DNA of 64,000 nt from Methylocapsa aurea (GCF_000746085.1 NZ_JQKO01000001.1:496001-560000); one strand, 5' to 3'; positions 18,651-28,022 are shown, counted from the first letter of the stretch. Notes: generated from the letters alone by a model not told the origin. Numbers and translations: made by a program.

Positions 18651-19991
18651 ATTCGGGACCTTGACAGGTTCATTCGCTGGCGCCGAGGTGAACTTGTTCA
18701 ACGCCTTTGGCCCGCTCCGCAGGATCTCCACGGCGGCGATCAATTGCTTGTCGTCCTTGGGGTTGGCCGGAACAAAGGCTTGCGAACCGCCCTTTTCATC
18801 CTCTCCATTCTTCAGATGGCCCTTGAGCGCAGCCTCGCCCTTGGTGTCATCCTTGCCCTTCAGTTCATCCGGCACATCCTGCAGCACGATCACATCCGGA
18901 TCGATGCCCTTGGCTTGGATCGACCGCCCCGATGGGGTGTAGTAGCGCGCCGTCGTCAGCCGCACCGCGCCATTGTTCTGGCCAAGCGGAATGATGGTCT
19001 GCACCGACCCTTTGCCAAAGGAGCGCGTGCCAAGGATGGTCGCGCGCTTGTGATCCTGCAACGCCCCGGCGACAATTTCAGAAGCCGAGGCGGAGCCGCC
19101 ATTGATCAGGATGACCAAGGGCTTGCCTTTGGACAAATCGCCCGGACGGGCGTTGTAGCGCATCGATTCATCGGCGTTGCGGCCGCGCGTCGAGACAATT
19201 TCGCCGCGATCGAGGAAAGCGTTGGAAACTGCGATCGACTGATCGAGCAGACCGCCGGGATTATTGCGGAGGTCGAGAATATAGCCCTTGAACTTATCGG
19301 CGGGGATCTCCGCCAGGAATTTCTGGATCGCGTTATGGACCCCGTCATATGTCTGTTCATTGAACTGGGTGATGCGGATATAGCCGATGTCGTCGCCTTC
19401 CAGGCGATCGCGAACCGACTTGATCTGGATCACGGCGCGGGTGAGCTTGACGTCAAGCGGGTCCTTGTTTGGGCCACGCAGGACTTTGAGAACGACCGAG
19501 GTATTCGGCGCGCCGCGCATCTTGTCGACCGCCTGATTAAGGCTCAAGCCCTGAACGTTTTCGTCGTCGATCGCGCTAATGATGTCGCCGGACAAGATCC
19601 CGGCGCGCGAGGCCGGCGTGTCGTCGATCGGCGTGACGACTTTGATCATGCCGTCTTCCTGGGTGACTTCAATGCCCAGCCCGCCAAACTCGCCGCGGGT
19701 CTGAACCTGCATGTCGCGGAAGCTCTTGGAGTCCATATAGCTCGAGTGCGGATCGAGCGAGCCCAACATGCCGTTGATCGCCGATTCGACGAGCTTTTGC
19801 TCGTCCGGCTTCTCGACATAATCCGAACGGATCTTTTCGAAGACATCGCCGAAAAGATTAAGGTTGCGGTAGGTGTCGGAGGCCGCGGCGCGAGCCGATC
19901 CCTCGGAAAAGAGCCATGTCGTCCTGGTCCCAAGCGTGACCATCGACGCGCCCAAAAAGGCGCCGAGCACCAGTAGAGAGACCTTGCGCAT
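18648..19991 (-). CDS. ctpA: C-terminal processing peptidase (S41 family)
   Basis: 447 residues from ATG 19991, sharing one base with the envC stop (TAATG), a sign of translational coupling. Signal peptide or anchor 1-25 (KVSLLVLGAFLGASMVTLG). Order: helical N-domain with DPHSSYMDSKSF; PDZ with GGLGIEVTQEDG and SRAGILSGDIISAID; protease core with NPGGLLDQ, the Ser nucleophile in GGSASASEIVAGALQDH and the Lys base in GTRSFGKGSVQT. Periplasmic. Known S41 proteases trim envelope proteins and hydrolase regulators. The stop codon lies in repeat A3. Confidence 0.96.
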   Translation of the reverse strand: MRKVSLLVLGAFLGASMVTLGTRTTWLFSEGSARAAASDTYRNLNLFGDVFEKIRSDYVEKPDEQKLVESAINGMLGSLDPHSSYMDSKSFRDMQVQTRGEFGGLGIEVTQEDGMIKVVTPIDDTPASRAGILSGDIISAIDDENVQGLSLNQAVDKMRGAPNTSVVLKVLRGPNKDPLDVKLTRAVIQIKSVRDRLEGDDIGYIRITQFNEQTYDGVHNAIQKFLAEIPADKFKGYILDLRNNPGGLLDQSIAVSNAFLDRGEIVSTRGRNADESMRYNARPGDLSKGKPLVILINGGSASASEIVAGALQDHKRATILGTRSFGKGSVQTIIPLGQNNGAVRLTTARYYTPSGRSIQAKGIDPDVIVLQDVPDELKGKDDTKGEAALKGHLKNGEDEKGGSQAFVPANPKDDKQLIAAVEILRSGPKALNKFTSAPANEPVKVPN

Positions 19992-21442
19992 TATCCGCGA
20001 ACCTTTTGCAATTCCGGCTTCACCCACCATGGGCCCGGATCGATCGCCGCCCCGTCTTTACGAAATTCTATATAGAGAATAGGCTGCGCTGCGCCAATGG
20101 CAATGGCCGCAGCCGTCTTGGCCGACCCATCGCCCATGAGCGCGACCGGCTCTCCGGCCAGAATGAACTGGCCTACGTTTACGTTGATCCGGTCCATCCC
20201 GGCAAGAATAATATAATAGCCTTGCCCCGCGTTAATGATCAAGAGTTGTCCATAAGTGCGATAGGGACCGGCGAAAGCAACCCAACCGTCGCAGGGAGAG
20301 GCGACAATGGCTTCGGCTCGGGTCGCGATGAGCATTCCTTTCTCGGCCCCGCCGAAGCCGTCCGGAGCGCCAAAGCCGCGCTGAAGCGCGCCGGCGACCG
20401 GAAGCGGCAGCAGGCCTTTGGTCTCGGCGAAGGCATTGGCGGGAGCAAGCCGCGCCGGATCCTTGAATGGCGCGAGCGCGGCTTTCCGCCGGACGTCCGG
20501 AGGCGCCATCGCTATCGCCTTGTGCGCCTCGTCGGACCTGCGCGCCGCCTCTGCGCCCCGGGCCGCGGCGGCGACCTCGCTCTCCATCCTGGCGATCAAA
20601 TCCTTGAGACTGGCGGTCTGCTTGGCGAGTTGGGCGGCGCGCTCGCGTTCGGCGCCGAGCGCCTGTTCGGCGGCGGACAGCGCCGATTGCCGGGCGTCGA
20701 CGAGGGCCGCGAGATGCTGGCGATCGAGGCGCAGCTTCCTGACATCGCTTGAAAGCGCATCGCGCTCGGCCGCGATCGATTGGCGCAAATGCAAAAGATC
20801 CGACAAATCGGCGGCGAGCGCCTCGGTTTCGGCGCGCATTTCCGGCAGCACGGCGCCAAGCAGCATGGAGGTGCGAATCGCCTGGAGCATGTCTTCCGGC
20901 GCGGCGAGCAAGGCCGGCGGCGGCTTGCGGCCCATGCGCTGCAATGCGGCGAGTATCTCGGCGATCACCCCGCGCCGGCTCAAAAGGGAGCGCTTGATCG
21001 CCTCCTCGCTTCCGGTCAAGGTTTCAAGCCGCGCCTCGGCCTCGCCGATCTTGGCTTCGGTCGCACTGACGCTCCGCGTCATGTCCACAAGCGCCGCGGT
21101 AAGCTTTCCCCGGTCGGTGCGGATCGAGGCGATCTCAGATTCGATTCTGCGGCGCTGCTCCTGCGACGCGTCGAGCGAATCCTGCATCCCGCGCAGCTCC
21201 AGCCGATGGCTGGTGAGTTCCGACGCCTTGGGATCGGCGGCTGGCGGCGGCGCAGTCTGACTAGGCGCGGGCTGGACGGTTTGCGCGGCCAGCGCTATCG
21301 GCGCAAGAAACGTGAAGGACGCAAGGTGCAGCGGCGCCAATGACGAGGCGAGCGCCATCGCGAGGCCCGCCGCTCTCGATGAACCGGTTCCGCAAAGCGC
21401 CGCTTGAATGGCTAAAACTCTCTTTTGCCGCAACTTGTCCAT
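19991..21442 (-). CDS. envC: EnvC-like murein hydrolase activator with degenerate LytM domain
   Basis: 483 residues from ATG 21442 (a GTG precedes it). Signal/anchor to about residue 53, long coiled coil about 75-290 (TSHRLELRGMQDSLDASQEQ, then AAEQALGAERERAAQLAKQT), and a C-terminal M23/LytM-type domain (about 360-480). The zinc ligands of active M23 enzymes are absent: the domain reads KGMLIATRAEAIVASPCDGW and NAGQGYYIILAGM, where catalytic forms have HxxxD and HxH. It is therefore predicted to activate amidases rather than cut murein, as E. coli EnvC does. It is upstream of ctpA in one operon. Confidence 0.9.
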   Translation of the reverse strand: MDKLRQKRVLAIQAALCGTGSSRAAGLAMALASSLAPLHLASFTFLAPIALAAQTVQPAPSQTAPPPAADPKASELTSHRLELRGMQDSLDASQEQRRRIESEIASIRTDRGKLTAALVDMTRSVSATEAKIGEAEARLETLTGSEEAIKRSLLSRRGVIAEILAALQRMGRKPPPALLAAPEDMLQAIRTSMLLGAVLPEMRAETEALAADLSDLLHLRQSIAAERDALSSDVRKLRLDRQHLAALVDARQSALSAAEQALGAERERAAQLAKQTASLKDLIARMESEVAAAARGAEAARRSDEAHKAIAMAPPDVRRKAALAPFKDPARLAPANAFAETKGLLPLPVAGALQRGFGAPDGFGGAEKGMLIATRAEAIVASPCDGWVAFAGPYRTYGQLLIINAGQGYYIILAGMDRINVNVGQFILAGEPVALMGDGSAKTAAAIAIGAAQPILYIEFRKDGAAIDPGPWWVKPELQKVRG

Positions 21443-21479
21443 CACATCAGTGGAAAATGGCGCCAGCGCGGCAAAATCC

Positions 21480-21962
21480 TCAATCGCGATGATAAGGATG
21501 GCCGGCGAGGATCGTCGCCACCCGATAAATCTGCTCGGCGGCCATGATCCGCGCCAATTGATGCGGAAAGGTCATCGCGCCAAACGAGAGCGCCAACGCA
21601 GCGCCGGCGCGCAAATCGGGGGCGAGGCCATCCGGCCCGCCGATGATCAGCGCAGCGGCGCCAATGCCGTGATCGCGGCTTTGGCCAAGATGGCGGGCGA
21701 AGTCCCGGCTCGAAAGCGTCTTGCCGCGCTCGTCGAAGGCGATCACTTCCGCTCCCGGCGGGAGCCGCGCTCGAATCGCCTTGGCCTCCTCCGCCTTGCG
21801 ATCCTCGGCGCGGCGGGCGCGGCTTTCGTCAAGTTCGCAAAGATCAACGCCAGTAAAGCCGACGCTCCGCCCGGCCGCCCCGGCGCGCTCTATATAACGC
21901 GCGGCGAGGTCGCGCTCCGGGCCGGGCTTGGACCGCCCGACGCAGATCAGCAAAAGCCGCAT
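21480..21962 (-). CDS. rlmH: 23S rRNA pseudouridine-1915 N3-methyltransferase
   Basis: 160 residues, normal length. SPOUT fold with the deep-knot SAM site AALIIGGPDGLAPDLRAGA and the C-terminal motif LSFGAMTFPHQLARIMAAEQ followed by IYRVATILAGHPYHRD, which is diagnostic for RlmH. Methylates Psi1915 in helix 69 of mature ribosomes. It starts 9 bp after the rsfS stop. Confidence 0.98.
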   Translation of the reverse strand: MRLLLICVGRSKPGPERDLAARYIERAGAAGRSVGFTGVDLCELDESRARRAEDRKAEEAKAIRARLPPGAEVIAFDERGKTLSSRDFARHLGQSRDHGIGAAALIIGGPDGLAPDLRAGAALALSFGAMTFPHQLARIMAAEQIYRVATILAGHPYHRD

Positions 21963-21971
21963 CGCGCCGGA

Positions 21972-22301
21972 TCAGACGGCGCGCAACTCGCCCGGCCGGC
22001 CGACGCCCCACATTTTTTCGAGATTGTAGAATTGCCGGACCTCGGGCTTGAAGATGTGGACGATGGCGTCGCCCCCATCGATCAGGACCCAATCGCAATT
22101 CTGCAACCCTTCGGCGCGGGGCGCCTTATGGTTGGCTTGCTTGAACGCCTCGATCACGCGATCGGCGATGGCTCCGACGTGAACGTTGGAGCGGCCGGTC
22201 GCGATGATCATGACGTCGGCAAGGGAGGTTTTGCCGTGCAGGTCGATGGAGACGATGTCCTCGGCTTTAAGATCTTCGAGACTCGTCAGAACGGTCCGCA
22301 C
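21972..22301 (-). CDS. rsfS: Ribosomal silencing factor RsfS
   Basis: 109 residues from GTG 22301. Binds L14 and blocks subunit joining in nutrient limitation. Signature segments: SLEDLKAEDIVSIDLHGKTS, DVMIIATGRSNVHVGAIAD, CDWVLIDGGDAIVHIFKPEV and REFYNLEKMW-like RQFYNLEKMWG. nadD, which usually lies directly upstream, is missing here; 423 bp of non-coding sequence and the divergent b561 gene take its place. Confidence 0.96.
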   Translation of the reverse strand: MRTVLTSLEDLKAEDIVSIDLHGKTSLADVMIIATGRSNVHVGAIADRVIEAFKQANHKAPRAEGLQNCDWVLIDGGDAIVHIFKPEVRQFYNLEKMWGVGRPGELRAV

Positions 22302-22724
22302 GAGAGGGCCGGAATCGGGTCCAGTTGGACCGCTGACCGGGTGAAGCGGCTTTTTGGCCGCCCCTGCAAGTATCGTGGGGTTCAGGGCGTCGATCCTCTT
22401 TGGGCGCCGGGCACAGGCCTGGACGCTGTATCAATGTGGCGCCGAATCGCGGAGATTTCAATCGGGGTGTTTTTTGGGGATGCAGGCTGGCCGGCTGCAG
22501 GTCCCGAAACAGAGGAAACTCTCGCTAGGCTCATTCAACGCCGAAAAAACGCACATCCGACTTCGTCCACGCGCCCTACTTCTGCGACGGCGACGAGCCC
22601 TAGTTCAGCAGTTAATGACGCAAAGGTATAAGTTTGCATCTATTATAAGCCGATTCCACTGGCCCGATGTGCAGCCTGATTTTCCCGCGCAATCCCTTTA
22701 TCGCGACAACCAGGAAATTTTGCT
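22302..22724. other. Divergent intergenic region, rsfS / b561 gene
   Basis: About 420 bp between divergent genes. No coding frame is convincing. Composition shifts from GC-rich near rsfS to AT-richer from about 22600 towards the b561 gene (aaaggtataagtttgcatct), marking the edge of a segment of different origin. An aggaa ribosome-binding site precedes 22725. Confidence 0.5.
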
Positions 22725-23876
22725 ATGCGCTCAACGACCGCACGCTACAGTTTCTCATTCATTCTGATCCATTGGATATTGGCTCTTACGATCTTCATTT
22801 TATTTGGATCAGGTTGGTATATTAAAAATATGCCACCGACAGCCTTGTCGCGGAGCTTTCTATTAGACCTACATATGTCATTTGGTCTTACGAGCGCATT
22901 ATTGCTTTCCATTCAGATCTTCTTGCAGATCATATTCAAACCTCCATCCTTTCCGAATGAATTTTCGCGGTGGAAAAAGCTATTAGCCAACGCTTTATAT
23001 GTATTTATATATGTTTCCTTCACCTTGATGATTGTTAGTGGATACCTCCAGGCTGTTTTCAGCGCGACGCCCATACAATTCTGGGGCCTCTCTCTGCCTG
23101 TCTGGGGCGTGGTCGACGTAACTTTGGCCAGCTTTTTTGGGGCAATACATGGCGTCGTGGCGTTTGTATTGGTTGGATTAATTTGTGTGCATGTCGCCAT
23201 CGTCAGCCTGAATATATTCATACGCTCTGGCACGGCAAACGGCATGCCGCCATCTGGGCAGCAAGAATCGCGTGAGCTTATTTTAGGGGAAAGGAAATCC
23301 TTAATTGCGTCCAAGATGGTGCAAGACTTAGCGAATAATCTACGGCTCTTCGGCTGGATCGAGTTCTGGCTACAGTTCGTGTTCGCCTTCATTTCCGCGC
23401 TATTATTGGCGTTTGCCACCTCCGGACGTGCATTCAGCCCTGGCTCGGCGGGGTTTAGCGATGGCATTTATTGGGGAGGCTATGGATTTTTGCTTTTATG
23501 TTTTACGGTCTTATTGGCATTCTATTACACGCGGGCCGCCAAGAAAATCGCCGTAAGACCAGATTCATATTTTACCCGAAAGCGCAGCACCGCCTTTTGG
23601 TTTTTACGCACTGGCATACTCTTAGGTCTCTTGGGAGTATTCATATCTTTTACGGGGGTTGGCATGAGCCTGTCATTATTAATAGCGAAGACAGTATCAC
23701 AGCCTCCTGGGATAGCGATTACCGACCCCAACAACATCATCAGAGCGCTCGACGTATTCGTACTCCTGGTGAATTTTATTTTGCTTATGGCGCATTTTAT
23801 TGGTGCAGGAATCACACTATGGTTAAGTATATGTGCGGCGAAAACACGTCTTGAATACCTGGCAATCCCAGGATAG
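22725..23876 (+). CDS. Cytochrome b561-type membrane protein fused to a DUF3611-like domain
   Basis: 383 residues. Residues 1-180 resemble bacterial cytochrome b561 (four membrane helices). Candidate haem His are in SFILIHWILALTIF, LLDLHMSFGLTSALL, FGAIHGVVAFV and LICVHVAIVSLN. Residues about 195-375 form a second four-helix unit (LFGWIEFWLQFVFAFISALL, GGYGFLLLCFTVLLAFYYTR, FWFLRTGILLGLLGVFISF, FVLLVNFILLMAHFIGAGI) resembling DUF3611 proteins known from cyanobacteria and plastids. Likely moves electrons between the quinone pool and an unknown partner. Base composition is clearly AT-richer than all neighbours and AT-ending codons are frequent, so it is probably horizontally acquired. Confidence 0.72.
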   Translation: MRSTTARYSFSFILIHWILALTIFILFGSGWYIKNMPPTALSRSFLLDLHMSFGLTSALLLSIQIFLQIIFKPPSFPNEFSRWKKLLANALYVFIYVSFTLMIVSGYLQAVFSATPIQFWGLSLPVWGVVDVTLASFFGAIHGVVAFVLVGLICVHVAIVSLNIFIRSGTANGMPPSGQQESRELILGERKSLIASKMVQDLANNLRLFGWIEFWLQFVFAFISALLLAFATSGRAFSPGSAGFSDGIYWGGYGFLLLCFTVLLAFYYTRAAKKIAVRPDSYFTRKRSTAFWFLRTGILLGLLGVFISFTGVGMSLSLLIAKTVSQPPGIAITDPNNIIRALDVFVLLVNFILLMAHFIGAGITLWLSICAAKTRLEYLAIPG

Positions 23877-23988
23877 CTAGAATGAAATATTTAGACGTCA
23901 GCATACCCCCGGATGAGGGCTTTGCTGAAACGAAAGATGTCCGCGTCATGGCGCGAAGCGGACCAAATTCAAACCCATCCTCGCCCTT

Positions 23989-25290
23989 TCAGGTCAGGAT
24001 CGTCACCCCTTCAGCCCCCGCCCGGTCCGCGGCGATCAACGCCAGCCCGGACGCTACCGATTGAAACGCGTCGCCGATATGCACTCGCGCCTCGCCGAAG
24101 CGGTCCAGAAACAGCGCCCGGACCGAGGGCACATATGATGTCCCGCCGGTCAAAAACACCGCGTCGATATCGGCGAATGTCAGCCCCGCCTCGGCCACCG
24201 CCCGGTCCATGGCCTGGCTGATTTTCTCAAGATCGCCGGCGATCCAGGCCTCGAAATCCTGGCGCGTCACCGCGGCGTCGATCTCGATGCCTTCGCGGGA
24301 AAAGACAAACCGGGCCTCATCAGACACCGACAGCCGCGCTTTCAAATCGCCGATGGCGCGGTAAAGCTCGAAGCCGAGGTCATGCTCGATCAAGGCGATG
24401 AGATCCTCCAGCATATGCGGGACCTCCGAACTCGCCGCGAGCTTGCGCAATTCGCCAAGCGTCTGCGCCGATTTCAGCCAGGAGAGCTGATGCCATTGCG
24501 CGAAGGAAGCGTGAAAATAGGCAGGGATCGGCAACAGCTTTTCGAACGAGCGATAGGAGGTTCCCTTGCCGAGCCTTGGCGAGACGACATGGTCGATCAG
24601 GCGGAAATCGAACGTATCGCCGGCGATGCCGACGCCGCCATGGCTCAGCGCCAGCGCCTCTAGGTTCTGTTCCTTGCGGGAAAAGCGCAGAACCGAAAAA
24701 TCGCTGGTGCCGCCGCCAAAATCCGCGACGAGGACCACTTCCTCGCCCTGGAGCTTGCGCGCATACCAATAGGCGGCGCCCAGCGGCTCGAAGGCGAAGT
24801 CGATTTTCTCCATGCCGACCAATGCATAGGCCGCTTTCAGCCGCGCCACCGCCAGCTCTTCATCGGGCCGCTCCCCCGCGAAAACCACCGGCCGCCCGGC
24901 GGCGATCGCCATGGGAGCCGCGCCTCGGAGCGAATCCTGGTTAAAAAGCGCGGCGAGAAAAGTCGCGACAAGCTGCTCGATGGTGAAGCGCTGGCCATAA
25001 AGCCGCGTCTCGGTGAAGAGCGGGCTCGCCAGATGCGTCTTGATCGATTGGATGAATCTTTGCTCGCCCTCTTGCGCGATGGCGCGGGCGATCGCCTCCG
25101 GCCCAGCGGCATGGGCGATTTTGCGCCCCTCGCGCCAGAACATCAGCGCGGTGCGGAAAGTATCAGTCGCGCCAAAAGCCGAGGGCCAGGTCAGGCTCTC
25201 GACATGGCCGCCGGGATAAGCGAGCGCGACGACGCTGTTTGTCGTGCCGAAATCGACGCCAAGGCCGATCGGCGGGCCATTGCCTGGCAT
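23989..25290 (-). CDS. Hsp70-family ATPase without C-terminal substrate domain (YegD-like)
   Basis: 433 residues, about the size of the DnaK nucleotide-binding domain only. Phosphate-1 motif LGVDFGTTNSVVALAY, phosphate-2 LVADFGGGTSDFSVLRFS and the adenosine motif AVFLTGGTSYVPSVRALFLD are intact. The substrate-binding beta domain and helical lid of DnaK are lacking. It fits the YegD branch of the Hsp70 superfamily, whose role is poorly known. Monocistronic; a family A repeat lies directly upstream. Confidence 0.88.
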   Translation of the reverse strand: MPGNGPPIGLGVDFGTTNSVVALAYPGGHVESLTWPSAFGATDTFRTALMFWREGRKIAHAAGPEAIARAIAQEGEQRFIQSIKTHLASPLFTETRLYGQRFTIEQLVATFLAALFNQDSLRGAAPMAIAAGRPVVFAGERPDEELAVARLKAAYALVGMEKIDFAFEPLGAAYWYARKLQGEEVVLVADFGGGTSDFSVLRFSRKEQNLEALALSHGGVGIAGDTFDFRLIDHVVSPRLGKGTSYRSFEKLLPIPAYFHASFAQWHQLSWLKSAQTLGELRKLAASSEVPHMLEDLIALIEHDLGFELYRAIGDLKARLSVSDEARFVFSREGIEIDAAVTRQDFEAWIAGDLEKISQAMDRAVAEAGLTFADIDAVFLTGGTSYVPSVRALFLDRFGEARVHIGDAFQSVASGLALIAADRAGAEGVTILT

Positions 25291-25310
25291 TGAGCAGATG
25301 TCCTCGGAGT

Positions 25311-25408
25311 ATTTTCAAGCGAAATGGAAACCGGTTCGGGTCAAGAAAATGCGACAAAAAAGGAGCTAGAGCGGATTTCTGTTTCTGCGGAATTTGAACT
25401 CCGCTCCA
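25311..25408. repeat. Family A dispersed palindromic repeat, copy A4
   Basis: Between the Hsp70-like gene start and the rpsA terminator. It contains gcgaaatggaaaccggttcg, gtcaagaaaatgcgac, ctagagcggatttctgtttc and aactccgctcc. It is more divergent than A1, A2 and A5. Confidence 0.72.
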
Positions 25409-25415
25409 GGAGCGC

Positions 25416-25451
25416 AAAATAAAGCCCGCGCGGAACGGCGCCCGCGCGGGC
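25416..25451 (-). terminator. rpsA rho-independent terminator
   Basis: On the minus strand, a 10-bp stem GCCCGCGCGG/CCGCGCGGGC is followed at once by TTTATTTT. It lies 45 bp after the rpsA stop codon. Strong stem and T-tract make this a textbook intrinsic terminator. Confidence 0.9.
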
Positions 25452-25495
25452 CGGAAGGCTGGGCCGCGCGCTAAAGCGCGGCTGGTTTCAGAAGC

Positions 25496-27277
25496 CTATT
25501 CGTCGGCCTCTTTTTTGGCGCCCTTCTTGGGCGTGTCCTCGCGCGCCTTCAGCGCGGCCCCGAGAATATCGCCGAGCGAGGCGCCCGAATCGGCGGAGCC
25601 ATATTGCGCGATGGCTTCCTTCTCCTCGGCGACTTCCAGCGCCTTGATCGAGACCGAGACCTTGCGGGCGCGGCGGTCGAACAAGGTGATCCGGGCGTCG
25701 ACCTTCTCGCCGACGGCGAAGCGGTCGGGCCGCTGATCGGCGCGGTCGCGCGCAAGCTCATTGCGCTTGATAAAGGCAGTGAATTCGGTCCCGACGATCT
25801 TGACCTCGAGCCCGCCGTCCTTCACCTCGAGAATCTCGCAGGTGACGACCGAACCCTTCTTGAGGTCGGAGGCGCCGCCGCCCTCTTCGCCCGCTTTGGC
25901 GCCGGCCGCATCGCTTGGCTTGGCCGCGAAAGGATCGACTCCGAGCTGCTTTACGCCGAGCGAAATGCGCTCTTTCTCGATATCGACGTCAAGCACCTTA
26001 GCCTTGACGATGTCGCCTTTCTTGTAATCCTCGATGACCTGTTCGCCGGGCTTGTTCCAGTCGAGGTCGGAGAGATGGACCATGCCGTCCACATCGCCGT
26101 CGAGGCCGATGAAAAGACCGAATTCAGTCTTGTTCTTGACCTCGCCCTCGACTTCCGAGCCGATCGGATATTTTTCGGCGAAGGCCTCCCAAGGATTGGC
26201 GAGGGTCTGCTTGAGGCCGAGCGAAATGCGGCGCTTGACCGGATCGACTTCGAGAACCTGAACGTCGACTTCCTGGCTCGTCGCGACAATCTTGCCCGGA
26301 TGGACGTTTTTCTTGGTCCAGGACATTTCCGAGACATGGATCAGACCTTCGATCCCCGGCTCCAGTTCGACGAAGGCGCCGTAATCGGTGATATTCGTCA
26401 CCCTGCCCTGGAACCGCGCGTCGACCGGATATTTCGCCTCGATGCCGTGCCACGGATCCTCGAGCAATTGCTTCATGCCGAGCGAAATGCGGTGGGTCTC
26501 GTGGTTGATCTTGATGATCTTGACGCGCACCGTCTGGCCGATGGTCAGGACCTCGGTCGGATGATTGACCCGGCGCCAAGCGATGTCGGTCACATGCAAG
26601 AGCCCGTCGATGCCGCCGAGATCGACGAAGGCGCCGTAATCGGTGATGTTCTTCACCATGCCCTCGATCACCTGCCCCTCTTCGAGGTTGGCGACGATCT
26701 CATGGCGCTGCTCGGCGCGGGATTCTTCGAGCACGGTGCGGCGCGAAACGACGATATTGCCGCGGCGGCGATCCATTTTCAGGATCTGGAACGGCTGCGG
26801 CACCTGCATCAAGGGAGTTACGTCGCGGATCGGGCGAATGTCGACCTGGCTGCGCGGGAGAAAGGCCACGGCGCCGTCGAGATCGACCGTGAAGCCGCCC
26901 TTGACCTGGTTGAAGATGATGCCTTCGACCTTTTCCTGCTTCTCGAAAGCTTTTTCGAGCTTGACCCAGCTCTCTTCGCGGCGGGCCTTGTCGCGCGAAA
27001 TGACGGCCTCGCCGAGCGCATTCTCGATTCTCTCGAGATAGACCTCGACCTCGTCGCCCACTTTGAGGGCGCCTTCGCGGCCGGGACCTTGGAATTCCTT
27101 GAGGGCGACGCGGCCTTCGGTTTTCAGGCCGAGATCGACGACGGCGACGTCTTTTTCAATCGCGACGACGATGCCCTTGATGACCGAGCCTTCGAAAGCC
27201 TCGTTCTGGCCATAGCTCTCATCGAGAAGCGCCGCGAAATCCTCGCGCGAGGGCGCGTAGGCGGAAGTGGATGCCAT
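25496..27277 (-). CDS. rpsA: 30S ribosomal protein S1
   Basis: 593 residues from ATG 27277, which follows aggagacc; the frame stays open 100 codons upstream but is not conserved there. Six S1 OB-fold repeats can be seen, at EGSVIKGIVVAIEKDVAVVD, EGIIFNQVKGGFTVDLDG, VIEGMVKNITDYGAFVDLGG, GRVTNITDYGAFVELEPG, EGEVKNKTEFGLFIGLDG and TCEILEVKDGGLEVKIVG. Brings mRNA to the 30S subunit. The C-terminal tail is rich in Lys and Glu. cmk, a frequent upstream neighbour, is not adjacent here. Confidence 0.98.
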   Translation of the reverse strand: MASTSAYAPSREDFAALLDESYGQNEAFEGSVIKGIVVAIEKDVAVVDLGLKTEGRVALKEFQGPGREGALKVGDEVEVYLERIENALGEAVISRDKARREESWVKLEKAFEKQEKVEGIIFNQVKGGFTVDLDGAVAFLPRSQVDIRPIRDVTPLMQVPQPFQILKMDRRRGNIVVSRRTVLEESRAEQRHEIVANLEEGQVIEGMVKNITDYGAFVDLGGIDGLLHVTDIAWRRVNHPTEVLTIGQTVRVKIIKINHETHRISLGMKQLLEDPWHGIEAKYPVDARFQGRVTNITDYGAFVELEPGIEGLIHVSEMSWTKKNVHPGKIVATSQEVDVQVLEVDPVKRRISLGLKQTLANPWEAFAEKYPIGSEVEGEVKNKTEFGLFIGLDGDVDGMVHLSDLDWNKPGEQVIEDYKKGDIVKAKVLDVDIEKERISLGVKQLGVDPFAAKPSDAAGAKAGEEGGGASDLKKGSVVTCEILEVKDGGLEVKIVGTEFTAFIKRNELARDRADQRPDRFAVGEKVDARITLFDRRARKVSVSIKALEVAEEKEAIAQYGSADSGASLGDILGAALKAREDTPKKGAKKEADE

Positions 27278-27497
27278 TTGGTCTCCTGGTTGCCCGAATC
27301 CGGGCGGCGCCGGGGTTTTGAGTTGGGTTGCGCTTCTGGCCGCCGGCGTCCTTCGAAATGCGAGGACCACCGCTCGAAAGCGGGCCGGCGCGGGGACGGC
27401 GGGAAGAAGCAGGGTTAAGCGAGCTATGTAGCAAGCGCCGAGCGCAGCGGCAAGGGGTCGCATGGGGCGCGGGATGCTTTCGACGCGCGGGAGCGAA

Positions 27498-27875
27498 ATG
27501 ATTTTCCGGCAGCTGACGAGGATCGTTTCCGGCGGGCGGAGCAGCGTCGACCGCGCCGCTCTCGATTTCGCCCTCACGCTAGGTCTCGACTATGGCGGCT
27601 GGCGCCCGCACAGCAGCTGGACCAAGAATTTTCCGGCCCCACCCGGCATTCGGGCCAAATATCCGAGCCTCGAGCAAACGCCAAGCGCCGATCCAAGACA
27701 GCGCACGCGATGGAATGTCCGAGATAGCGATGGAGATTTGATCATCGTGGCGTCGGAGATTTCCGTCTCCGAAGCCTCGGCCTACACCGTCGCCTGCGCC
27801 ATTGCCCACAAGAAACCGCCTGCGCTGATCGACCGTCGTTCAGCCCACGCCTGTTTGGCCGCAGCCCGACAATAG
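27498..27875 (+). CDS. Divergent cpYpsA / putative molybdenum-carrier (SLOG-fold) protein
   Basis: 125 residues from ATG 27498 (gggagcg ahead). It follows the plan of the circularly permuted YpsA family: RIVSGGRSSVDRAALDFAL (family GGQTGVDRAALD), LDYGGWRP (family GGWCPxGR), YPSLEQTPS, RTRWNVRDSDGDLIIVAS (family RTxxNVxDSDGTLI), then IDR. Several nucleotide-site residues differ: QTG is RSS, the GR after GGWxP is lost, and the later GGT is replaced by SEAS. So ligand binding may have changed. 'Molybdenum carrier' is an old family label; the fold suggests nucleotide binding. Confidence 0.65.
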   Translation: MIFRQLTRIVSGGRSSVDRAALDFALTLGLDYGGWRPHSSWTKNFPAPPGIRAKYPSLEQTPSADPRQRTRWNVRDSDGDLIIVASEISVSEASAYTVACAIAHKKPPALIDRRSAHACLAAARQ

Positions 27876-28022
27876 ATCAAAAGAATTGCGCAAACGACGC
27901 TGAACATAGCCGGTCCGCGCGAAAGCGAAGGCCCAGCATCCATGCAGCGGCGATGGACTTCCTGGAGGTTTTGCTTTGACAGCGGGCCCTGCGCCGCGGC
28001 GATCCGAGGGCGCCGAGCCTCG

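Noticed and set aside
25604-27418. Long plus-strand open frame (604 codons) opposite rpsA
   Set aside because: It is antisense to rpsA, follows the codon bias of the opposite strand (Asp/Glu/Leu-rich mirror) and shows no domain.
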